A stretch of DNA of 64,000 nucleotides, taken from positions 18,709 to 82,708 of the forward strand of contig NZ_QKYK01000027.1 in the NCBI RefSeq assembly GCF_003426815.1, in the 5' to 3' direction. A model generated the notes under the pieces. The model did no database searches and had not been told where the DNA came from. It saw only the letters and a program-made list of their open reading frames with translations. Both the position numbers and the translations under genes were made by a program. Below, one piece after another: positions 41,801-48,864 of the stretch. Every line of letters starts with the position of its first letter. The stretch's first letter is position 1. Origin of the DNA: Desertimonas flava (GTDB lineage: Bacteria > Actinomycetota > Acidimicrobiia > Acidimicrobiales > Ilumatobacteraceae).

Positions 41801-43480
41801 CCGGGGCCGATGATCGACGCCCTCGTTGCCGAGCGCCGGGCCATCGAGGTCGGCATCGCCGGCGAGCAGCGCTACGTCGCGGCCGAGGACGCCGCCCGGT
41901 ACAGAGATGCGCTCGGCTGCGCGTTGCCACTCGGGCTCCCGCAGGTCTTCACCGATCCGGTGCCGCGCCCGCTCGAGGATCTCGTCGCCCGTTACGCCCG
42001 CACGCACGGGCCGTTCCTCGAGCGCGACGTCGCCGTCCGCTTCGGGGCGCCCGAGCCGCGCATCGTCGGCGCTCTCGCCGCGCTCGAGGCCGAGGGCCGC
42101 CTCGTTCGGGGCGAGTTCCGTCCCGGCGGGGTCCGGCGCGAGTGGTGCGATCTCGACGTGTTGCGCCAGCTCCGCCGTCGGTCCCTCGCCGTGCTCCGGC
42201 GTGAGGTGGAGCCGGTCGACCAGGAGGCGCTGGCCCAGTTCCTCCCGGCGTGGTCGGGCGTGTCGCGCACGAGGAAGGGGCTGGAGGCGCTCGTCGAGAC
42301 CATCGGCGTGCTCTCCGGCGCGCCGCTGGTCGCCTCGGCGCTCGAGCGCGACATCCTGCCCGCCCGCGTCGCCAACTACCGGCCGGCGATGCTCGACGAG
42401 CTCTGCGCGGCGGGCGAGGTGGTGTGGGTCGGCAGTGGCGCCGTCGGCGCCAACGATGGTCGCATCCGGCTGTGCTTCGCCGACCAGCTCGCCGTGCTCG
42501 CGCCGAGCTGGGATCGCAGCGAGTCCGCCGATGCGGTGGTGGGACGGGTGCACGACGACATCCGCGCCGTCCTGGCCGCCGGCGGGGCGATGTTCTGGGG
42601 CCAGCTGCGCAGCGGCGTGGTCGGGCCCACCGACACGGAGCTCGTCGCCGCGCTGTGGGACCTCGTCTGGGCCGGCGAGGTCACCAACGACTCGCTCGTC
42701 GCCCTGCGCGCCTTCACCTCCGGCGCCGCGCGCAAGGCGGTCGGCGGTGGTCGCCCGATGCGCCGCGGCCGGCCCACCCGGCTGGGACGCATCGGACCGG
42801 CTGCCGGGTCGGGCCGATGGAGCCTCGTCGCCCCGCTGCTCCAGCCGGCGCCCACGCCAACGGCGTCGGCCCATGCCGCCGCCCTGCAACTGGCCGAGCG
42901 CTACGGCGTGGTCACCCGTGAGGCGGTGCTGGCCGAAGGCGTCGTCGGCGGGTTCTCGTCGGTGTACGGCGTGTTCAAGGTGCTCGAGGAGCGGGGTCAG
43001 GTCCGCCGCGGGTACTTCGTCAGCGGCTTGGGCGCTGCGCAGTTCGCCGTCCCCGGCGCCGTCGACCGTCTCCGGTCGATGCGCCGGCCCGACGACCTCG
43101 ACGCCCCGCCGGCCGAGGTGGTGGCGTTGTCGGCGGCCGATCCGGCCCAGCCGTACGGCGCCAGCCTGGCGTGGCCAGAGTCACCGGGCCGCCCTGCCCG
43201 CATCGGTGCGGCGCTGGTGGTGATGCGTGGTGGCGTGCCCCTGATCTGGCACGACCGCCGGTCTCACCATCTCGTCACGTTCGCGGGTGCGGCCGACGAC
43301 GACGGGTGGGTCGACGCCCTCGTCGGCCAGGTGCAGGACGGTCCGTCCCGGTCGGTCGAGATCCGCAAGATCAACGGCAACGAGCTGGCGTCGGCTCCCG
43401 AGGCGGCGTGGGTCACGGCGGCCGTGAAGTCGCGCGGGTTCAGCGACGGGTACCGCGGCCTCGTCCTGCGTCAGCCCTGA
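38897..43480 (+). CDS. lhr: Large DEAD/DEAH-box helicase Lhr
   Basis: This 1527-residue ATP-dependent helicase has the long actinobacterial Lhr layout. It starts [17 protein letters not shown] at GTG 38897 (an upstream in-frame start lies in the palindrome). It has Walker A APTGSGKT (about 40-47), [10 protein letters not shown] (DEIH, about 181), a second RecA-like region ([35 protein letters not shown], motif VI), a winged helix and the large C-terminal Lhr-specific region. Lhr acts in DNA repair by translocating on single-stranded DNA. Downstream the TetR gene is convergent. Confidence 0.94.
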   Translation: [1527 protein letters not shown]

Positions 43481-43513
43481 CGTCGCCGGTCGGCCCGGAC
43501 GCCGGGGCAGCGA

Positions 43514-44149
43514 TCAGTCGCCGGCGGCGGTGGCCAACTGCGACTCGCTGGCCTGACCGTCCGTGGCGGTCTGGGCGAGGCCACGCAGACCGGCCCAGGC
43601 GAGGTCACTCAGCTGGTCGGCCATCACGTCGGCGTCGAACTCACGACCGTGCTCGACGAGGCGGCGGCTGGCGCCCTCGGACATCCCGACGATGGCGTGA
43701 GCCAGGGTGAGCTGATGATCGCGGTCGATGCCGGCGGCGATCAGCGGGGCGATGGCCCGGGCGGCGGCGTCGGTGAACCGCCGGACGGCGCGGGCGAACT
43801 CGACGTCCTGGCGCGACCCGCCGCCGAACAGGAGCGTGAACGCGTCGCGGTTCTCGCTGACCCAGCGGAAGTAGGCGCGGAAGCCGAGGCGTGTCTGCTC
43901 CCGCCCGCTCGTGACGCCGCTGGCGGCGACGGTGACGGCGAGCACCATCTCCTCGCCGACCGACTCGAGGAGGGCGTGGTACAGCTCTCTCTTGGACTCG
44001 AAGTGCTGGTACAGGACGGGCTTGGTGACGCCGGCGGCGTCGGCGATGTCGTTCATCGACGTCTCGTGGTACCCGGCACGGGCGAACGTGGTGAGGGCAA
44101 CCCGCAGGAGTTGCTCACGACGATCACTGGCAGAGAGTCGCGCCGACAT
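43514..44149 (-). CDS. TetR-family repressor
   Basis: This 211-residue TetR protein has an N-terminal HTH (REQLLRVALTTFARAGYHETSMNDIADAAGVTKPVLYQHFESKRELYHALLESV, residues 11-64) with canonical recognition helix TKPVLYQHF. The C-terminal ligand domain is Ala/Leu-rich, with RLGFRAYFRWVSENRDAFTLLFGG. An operator-like palindrome is directly upstream (44152-44165), so it is probably autoregulated. The same site type precedes the GT4 operon at 23152. The ligand is unknown. Confidence 0.92.
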   Translation of the reverse strand: MSARLSASDRREQLLRVALTTFARAGYHETSMNDIADAAGVTKPVLYQHFESKRELYHALLESVGEEMVLAVTVAASGVTSGREQTRLGFRAYFRWVSENRDAFTLLFGGGSRQDVEFARAVRRFTDAAARAIAPLIAAGIDRDHQLTLAHAIVGMSEGASRRLVEHGREFDADVMADQLSDLAWAGLRGLAQTATDGQASESQLATAAGD

Positions 44150-44151
44150 AC

Positions 44152-44165
44152 TTACCCGAGGGTAA
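44152..44165. promoter_or_regulatory. TetR operator at the TetR gene start
   Basis: TTACCCGAGGGTAA has 6-bp perfect arms. It touches the start codon of the TetR gene (read leftward) and matches the core of the site at 23152-23171. Confidence 0.65.
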
Positions 44166-44201
44166 CAAGCGTCGGGACGATCGGGCGCTCGCGCCCGGCC
44201 G

Positions 44202-44501
44202 TCAGAGGCCTCGCTCGCGATCGTCCCGGTCGGCGGCCTTCACGGCGTACCCGAGCACGATGGTCGGGGCGAGGAGCACGCACGACGCCACCAGCGTGCC
44301 GACGATGATGCCGGCCTTCGTCGACGTGAAGTCGGTGGCGACGCCGACGAAGAACACGACGATCGCCACGACCAGCAGGAGATAGCCCAGGCGGTTGGCC
44401 AGGCCGACGATTCGGCGCACCTGCTCGCGCCGGCGGCGGACGGGGTCGTCGTCGGCCGGATCGTTCCGGGGCGGATCCTTCGGGTCGGGGGCGGCCGTCA
44501 T
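44202..44501 (-). CDS. Small two-TM membrane protein
   Basis: This 99-residue protein has an acidic N-terminus (DPKDPPRNDPADDDP), a basic stretch (VRRRREQVRRIVGLANR) and two TM helices (LLLVVAIVVFFVGVATDF, AGIIVGTLVASCVLLAPTIVLGYAV). ATG 44501 was chosen. An in-frame ATG at 44516 would add five residues. It is a conserved-looking small membrane protein of unknown role, divergent from the enoyl-CoA hydratase gene. Confidence 0.7.
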   Translation of the reverse strand: MTAAPDPKDPPRNDPADDDPVRRRREQVRRIVGLANRLGYLLLVVAIVVFFVGVATDFTSTKAGIIVGTLVASCVLLAPTIVLGYAVKAADRDDRERGL

Positions 44502-44594
44502 AGAGTCGGCCGACATGGTACGGGCGGGCCACCCGGTCGGCACGGCCCGCGACGAGGACCTCCCGGACCACCCGGGCGCACGCTGGAGGCACTG

Positions 44595-45320
44595 ATGAGA
44601 ACGGAACGTCGCGGCGCGGTCACCGTGCTGACCCTCGATCGGCCGGAGCGCCGCAACGCCGTGGATCACGCCACGCTGCTGGCGCTCGCCGGCGTGATCG
44701 ACGAGGTTCGCGGCGACGGCACGCGGGCGGTCGTGCTCACCGGTGAGCCACCGGCGTTCTGTGCCGGCGCCGACCTCACGGGCGTCGAGGAGGGCGAGTT
44801 CGCCGCCGCCCTCGCCACGGTGCTGCGCGGGTTCACCGCGCTGCCGATCCCGGTCGTCGGCGCCATCGACGGCGCTGCGCTCGGGGCGGGGTCGCAACTG
44901 GCATCGGTGTGCGACCTGCGGGTCGCCACACCGGCGAGCCGGTTCGGGATCCCGGCCGCCCGCCTGGGGCTCGTCGTCGACCACTGGACCGTTCGGCGAC
45001 TGAGTCAGCAGTTCACGCCGTCGGTCGCCCGGGCGATGCTCGTGGCCGCCGAGACGTTCGACGGCGCCCGGCTCCACGCCGTCGGCGCCGTGCATCGCCT
45101 CGGCACGCTGGACGACGCGCTGGCGTGGGCCGACGAGATTGCCGGCCTCGCGCCACTCACGATCGCCGGGCACAAGCTGGCCCTGGAACGATCGGCCGCC
45201 GAACCGCAGCCCGACGCCGACGTCGAAGCGGCCCGCGCCGCGGCGTGGGCGAGCGCCGACGCCGTCGAGGGCCGCACGGCGTTCCTCGAGAAGCGACCCG
45301 CCCGGTTCACCGGCCGCTGA
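44595..45320 (+). CDS. Enoyl-CoA hydratase/isomerase family protein
   Basis: This 241-residue crotonase-fold protein has RGAVTVLTLDRPERRNAVDH, PPAFCAGADLTGVEEG (the oxyanion-hole motif A.GGDL reads CAGADL), PIPVVGAIDGAALGAGSQLASVCDLRVAT and ALEKRPARF. The second catalytic Glu of the E..E pair is not obvious. A good SD, CTGGAGGCACTG, precedes ATG 44595. Likely a beta-oxidation-type CoA enzyme. Its 3' end abuts the truncated palindrome at 45325. Confidence 0.86.
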   Translation: MRTERRGAVTVLTLDRPERRNAVDHATLLALAGVIDEVRGDGTRAVVLTGEPPAFCAGADLTGVEEGEFAAALATVLRGFTALPIPVVGAIDGAALGAGSQLASVCDLRVATPASRFGIPAARLGLVVDHWTVRRLSQQFTPSVARAMLVAAETFDGARLHAVGAVHRLGTLDDALAWADEIAGLAPLTIAGHKLALERSAAEPQPDADVEAARAAAWASADAVEGRTAFLEKRPARFTGR

Positions 45321-45324
45321 ACAC

Positions 45325-45349
45325 CGATTCTCAGCCGTCTCTCGTCGCG
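45325..45349. repeat. Left arm of palindrome family B without its right arm
   Basis: CGATTCTCAGCCGTCTCTCG follows directly after the ECH stop, matching the first 20 bases of the 36136 element with three changes. No right arm follows; instead an AT-richer stretch leads to the IS1182 element. The palindrome may have been broken by a past insertion or deletion. Confidence 0.7.
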
Positions 45350-45361
45350 TTTCTGCAACCT

Positions 45362-45596
45362 CAGCAGTACAGGAATTGATGGTTGCGATTCGTGTACTGC
45401 TGTGGTCGCGTTTTCGGGCGCTCTTGTCGGACCTGTGGGTCGGGTACGGGCGTGTTCGCTTTGCTTCGGCACGATTGTCTGCTCGTGAGGCTGGCGTGCC
45501 GTCGTCGGTCGTCGGCTCTTCGGAGCAGCAGCCGTCACCGGCGAAGCGGCCCGACCTCCCGCGAGCAGAAGACGAGAGAGGCCCGACGGCCCTGCC
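45362..45596. other. Gene-free, compositionally distinct stretch left of the IS
   Basis: The 235 bp from the palindrome remnant to the IS left end have no recognisable gene and are less GC-rich than their surroundings. They hold a 10-bp inverted repeat (CAGCAGTACA at 45362-45371 with TGTACTGCTG at 45393-45402, 21-nt loop). It may be part of an older insertion. Confidence 0.4.
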
Positions 45597-47405
45597 GAAG
45601 TGCCGACCCAGCGCGCTCGCAGCAGGCTGTTGCGGTTTGATTGTTGACTATCGCGCTCGGGTTTAGTGTGGTTGGGCATGATCGGGTGATGGCGTTCGGG
45701 TATCGGCGGGTGGATCGTGATCAGTTGTTTCTGTTGCCGCCGGATGTGCGGGAGTGGTTGCCCGAGGACCATCTGGTGTGGCTGATCGTCGATGTCGTTG
45801 AACGGATCGACACGTCGCGGTTGCATGAGCGGCACCCGAATGATGGGGTTGGCCGGCGGGCGTACGACCCGGACATGTTGCTGGCGTTGCTGCTGTATGC
45901 GTATTGCACCGGTCAGCGTTCCAGCAGGAAGATCGAACGGCTCTGTGAGGTGGATGTCGCCTATCGGGTGATCTGCGCCAACGACGCGCCGGACCACACG
46001 ACGATCGCCCGGTTCCGTCAGGTGCATCAAGAACACGCCGAGGCGTTGTTCGTCGAGGTGTTGCTGTTGTGCAAGCAGGCGGGCTTGACCACCGTCGGTG
46101 TCGTCGCGGTGGATGGCACGAAGATCGCGGCGGATGCATCGATCAAGGCCAGCCGCAGCGAAGAGCACATCAACGCTGAGGTGGCGGCGATGATGGCCGA
46201 GGCCAACGCTGTCGACACCGCCGAAGACGCCGAGTTCGGCGATCGTCGCGGCGATGAACTGCCCAAGGACCTGGCCACTCGGCAGGATCGGCGGCGACGG
46301 TTGGACGCGGCGCTCGAGCAGTTGAAAGCGAAACGGAAACGACGCGAGGCCAACGATTCCATGCGTCGCGCGGTGATCCGTCGGGCGGTCCGTGACGGGC
46401 ACGGGTTCCCGCCGCCCTCCAAAGATGACGACCCGGTCGCTCACGCCGAGGCCCGCGTCGAGTACTACCGGCGGCGAGCGGCGAAACGCCGTGCCGAAGC
46501 CGAGGCTCGTGCGCGGGCTCGGGGGCGGCGGCCGAGCGGGTTCGCTCCACGTGGCGACGATCACGAGGTCAAACGGGCGTTACGGCGACTGGACAAGATC
46601 CGTGCCGAACAGGCAGCCAAGGCCTCATCGGAGACGGCAACGAGCGACAAGGTGGACCGGGCGAACACCACCGATCCCGACAGTCGAGTCATGCCGACCG
46701 CGAAGGGTGGCTGGGTCCAGGGATACAACGCTCAGGCCGCGGTGAATCAACACGGCGTCGTGCTCGCCGCCACCGTCACCAACATCGGCAGCGACTCGAC
46801 GCAGTGCCGGCCGATGATGAAGATGACCCGAACGAACCTGAACAAGATCGGCGAGCGTCGTCGGATCGGGATGATGCTGTTCGATGCCGGCTACTGGAGC
46901 GACAAGAACGCCACCACCCGAGGACCACGTCGACTCATCGCGACGACCAAGAGCTACAAGCTGCGCCAACAACTCAAAGAACGCGGAGCAACCAGCGGGC
47001 CACCACCGCCGGATGCCACGCCGGCTGAAGCGATGGAACACCGGCTCCGCACACCCGAGGGAACAGCGCTCTACAAGCAACGACAACACACCGTTGAGCC
47101 CGTCTTCGGCGATATCAAACACAACCGCCAGATCCAGCGATTCATGCATCGGGGACTCGTCGCTGTCACCGCCGAGTGGCGACTGATCGCAACCACGCAC
47201 AACCTGCTCAAGCTCTCAACCGTCGGCCTGCCTCCCACATAGAACCCAGCACACGGGCAACAACGACACGGCAAGACTCCCACCCCGGACACCGCCAGCC
47301 ACGACCGACACAAGTCACCAACACGACCGCCGCGCCCACGATCGCCCACACCCGAGCGACCACAAACCGCAACAGCCTGTTGGGAGCGCGCTGGGTCGGC
47401 ACTTC
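45597..47405 (+). mobile_element. Complete IS1182-family insertion sequence
   Basis: About 1.8 kb bounded by ~42-bp terminal inverted repeats (left 45597-45638, starting GAAGTGCCGACCCAGC; right 47364-47405 in inverted orientation, with two mismatches in the stretch I compared). It contains one intact transposase gene. No clear target-site duplication is visible. It lies between the ECH and peroxiredoxin genes, next to a truncated palindrome B. Confidence 0.9.
45689..47242 (+). CDS. IS1182-family DDE transposase
   Basis: This 517-residue transposase starts MAFGYRRVDRDQLFLLPPDVREWLPEDHLVWLIVDVVE, which is characteristic of IS1182 elements, followed by YDPDMLLALLLYAYCTGQRSSRKIERLCEVDVAYR. The three catalytic residues are in VAVDGTKIAADAS, LFDAGYWSDKN and HTVEPVFGDIKHNRQIQRF. 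A charged, Arg-rich coiled region lies between (HINAEVAAMMAEANAVD to about residue 260). ATG 45689 is preferred to upstream in-frame TTG at 45641. The gene is not frameshifted, so the element may be active. Confidence 0.92.
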   Translation: MAFGYRRVDRDQLFLLPPDVREWLPEDHLVWLIVDVVERIDTSRLHERHPNDGVGRRAYDPDMLLALLLYAYCTGQRSSRKIERLCEVDVAYRVICANDAPDHTTIARFRQVHQEHAEALFVEVLLLCKQAGLTTVGVVAVDGTKIAADASIKASRSEEHINAEVAAMMAEANAVDTAEDAEFGDRRGDELPKDLATRQDRRRRLDAALEQLKAKRKRREANDSMRRAVIRRAVRDGHGFPPPSKDDDPVAHAEARVEYYRRRAAKRRAEAEARARARGRRPSGFAPRGDDHEVKRALRRLDKIRAEQAAKASSETATSDKVDRANTTDPDSRVMPTAKGGWVQGYNAQAAVNQHGVVLAATVTNIGSDSTQCRPMMKMTRTNLNKIGERRRIGMMLFDAGYWSDKNATTRGPRRLIATTKSYKLRQQLKERGATSGPPPPDATPAEAMEHRLRTPEGTALYKQRQHTVEPVFGDIKHNRQIQRFMHRGLVAVTAEWRLIATTHNLLKLSTVGLPPT

Positions 47406-47559
47406 CGTTCGGCGGGCGCACGTCGATCGTGCCACTCGGCGATCTGGGGCTGGATCGTGACGAAACCCATCGAGTCAGTTCTGGGCCGGAGCGCGAAGCG
47501 AGGACCGGCCAGAACCGGTCCTCGCTGAGGGAGTGGGAGCGCCCGGCGCTCCCGGCGTG
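47406..47559 (-). terminator. Double hairpin terminator after the peroxiredoxin gene
   Basis: AGCGAGGACCGG (47498-47509) pairs perfectly with CCGGTCCTCGCT (47516-47527) around a 6-nt loop, and GGGAGCGCC-C-GGCGCTCCC (47535-47553) follows. Both stand just past the leftward peroxiredoxin stop. The rest of this 154-bp stretch up to the IS end holds no gene. Confidence 0.6.
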
Positions 47560-48195
47560 TCACAGGTTGGGCTGCTTGGTGACCCGGAGGTACGGCTTCT
47601 GCTCGTCCCAACCGCCGGGGAAGAGGTCCTTGGCCTCGTCGTCGGAGACGGCCGGGACGATGATGACGTCGCCGCCGTGCTGCCAGTTGGCCGGCGTGGC
47701 GACCTTGTACCCGGCGGTCAGCTGCAGCGAGTCGATCACGCGCAGGATCTCGTCGAAGTTGCGGCCGGTCGAGGCCGGGTAGGTGATGGTCAGCTTCACC
47801 TTCTTGTCCGGACCGATCACGAACACCGAGCGCACCGTCATCGTGTCGTTGGCGTTCGGGTGGATCATGTCGTAGAGGTCGGCGACCTTGCGGTCGGGGT
47901 CGCCGATCATCGGGAAGTTGACAGCGGTGCCCTGGGTCTCCTCGATGTCGCCCTCCCACTTCACGTGGGACTCGACCGGGTCGACCGACAGCCCGATGAC
48001 CTTGACGTTGCGCTTCTCGAACTCCGGCTTGATCTTGGCGACGTAGCCGAGTTCGGTGGTGCAGACCGGCGTGAAGTCCTTGGGGTGGCTGAACAGCACG
48101 CCCCACGAGTCGCCGAGCCACTCGTGGAAGTTGATGGTGCCCTGCGTGGTGTCAGCGGTGAAGTCCGGTGCGGTGTCGCCGAGACGAACGGCCAT
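47560..48195 (-). CDS. 1-Cys peroxiredoxin (Prx6/AhpC-type)
   Basis: This 211-residue peroxidase reduces H2O2 and organic hydroperoxides. The peroxidatic site is Cys45 in SHPKDFTPVCTTELGYVAKIK, with the typical Thr and Arg (MTVRSVFVIGPDKKVKLTITYPASTGRNFDEILRVIDSLQLT). No resolving Cys is seen, and the C-terminal extension (VATPANWQHGGDVIIVPAVSDDEAKDLFPGGWDEQKPYLRVTKQP) is the Prx6-type arm. Good SD AGGAGAGC precedes ATG. It is transcribed leftward toward the IS. Confidence 0.95.
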   Translation of the reverse strand: MAVRLGDTAPDFTADTTQGTINFHEWLGDSWGVLFSHPKDFTPVCTTELGYVAKIKPEFEKRNVKVIGLSVDPVESHVKWEGDIEETQGTAVNFPMIGDPDRKVADLYDMIHPNANDTMTVRSVFVIGPDKKVKLTITYPASTGRNFDEILRVIDSLQLTAGYKVATPANWQHGGDVIIVPAVSDDEAKDLFPGGWDEQKPYLRVTKQPNL

Positions 48196-48341
48196 GTGCG
48201 CTCTCCTTGTGAGAAGTCAGGATGTGGCTGCGATGTCCAGGAGCTGAGACGGATTCATCGAACGCGGGTCGCAGCGGTCTGGGCGCACCAGCGTAGCTGC
48301 AATCCCGACTCTTGCGATCGGGATAGTCGGGAGATTGACAG

Positions 48342-48357
48342 GTGACTTAATAGTCAC
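48342..48357. promoter_or_regulatory. ArsR operator
   Basis: GTGACTTAATAGTCAC has 6-bp perfect arms and lies 15 bp upstream of the ArsR GTG start, in the only AT-rich part of the gap, so it probably autoregulates the ArsR-mini-ORF-SRPBCC operon. Confidence 0.6.
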
Positions 48358-48371
48358 ATATTCTGGCGTTC

Positions 48372-48734
48372 GTGGACGGAACCGGGGATGCTGTCGATCC
48401 GGCCGATGTCGCCGACGATCGGGTGTTCAAGGCACTTGCCGATCCCGGTCGCCGTGCGCTGCTCGACGCCCTGTTCCGGACCGATGGCCAGTCGCTCGGC
48501 GAGCTCTGCGACGTCCTTCCGGCGCTGACCAGGTTCGGCGTGATGAAGCACCTCGCCGTCCTCGCCGAGGCCGGCCTCGTGGTCACCTACAAGGCCGGGC
48601 GCACGAAGTTCCACTACCTCTATCCCGTTCCCATCCGCGAGATCCACGACCGCTGGACCTCGAAGTACGCCGCCGTCACCACCGAGGCCCTCGTCGGGCT
48701 CCGGCGCCACCTCGAAGGAGACCGCACCTCATGA
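48372..48734 (+). CDS. ArsR-family winged-helix repressor
   Basis: This 120-residue regulator has DRVFKALADPGRRALLDALFRTDGQSLGELCDVLPALTRFGVMKHLAVLAEAGLVVTYKAGRTKFHYL (residues 16-83), typical for the ArsR type that pairs with SRPBCC/AHSA1 proteins. It has one Cys (48) but no metal-binding Cys pair. The stop overlaps mini-ORF 1 (ATGA). It starts at GTG 48372. Confidence 0.9.
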   Translation: MDGTGDAVDPADVADDRVFKALADPGRRALLDALFRTDGQSLGELCDVLPALTRFGVMKHLAVLAEAGLVVTYKAGRTKFHYLYPVPIREIHDRWTSKYAAVTTEALVGLRRHLEGDRTS

Positions 48735-48799
48735 CCAAGCCGTTCAGTGCGTTCCCCGGCCACGCAGGCCGCTTCATCTCGCCGGAGGAGAACTCATGA
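48731..48799 (+). CDS. Mini-ORF 1 (22 codons) in a tandem 65-bp repeat
   Basis: An ATG overlapping the ArsR stop opens a 22-residue ORF (MTKPFSAFPGHAGRF, then ISPEENS) whose TGA overlaps the next ATG at 48796. The same 65-bp unit repeats exactly and contains its own GGAGGAGAACTC SD before each ATG. It may be a translated leader or a by-product of the duplication. Confidence 0.45.
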   Translation: MTKPFSAFPGHAGRFISPEENS

Positions 48800-48860
48800 C
48801 CAAGCCGTTCAGTGCGTTCCCCGGCCACGCAGGCCGCTTCATCTCGCCGGAGGAGAACTC
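48731..48860 (+). repeat. 65-bp perfect tandem repeat carrying a Shine-Dalgarno and start codon
   Basis: Two exact copies (48731-48795 and 48796-48860) precede the SRPBCC gene, whose first 14 bases (ATGACCAAGCCGTT) repeat the unit start. Since 65 is not a multiple of three, each unit restarts translation in a new frame by ATGA overlap. Confidence 0.97.
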
Positions 48861-48864
48861 ATGA
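48796..48864 (+). CDS. Mini-ORF 2, identical to mini-ORF 1
   Basis: The second copy of the 22-codon ORF. Its stop TGA overlaps the ATG of the SRPBCC gene at 48861, completing the coupled chain. Confidence 0.45.
   Translation: MTKPFSAFPGHAGRFISPEENS

Noticed and set aside
45005..46564. 519-residue leftward frame across the IS left flank
   Set aside because: It crosses the enoyl-CoA hydratase gene, the palindrome and the IS end with no domain.
47436..47559. Short forward frames behind the peroxiredoxin gene
   Set aside because: They coincide with the two terminator hairpins and have no ribosome binding site.
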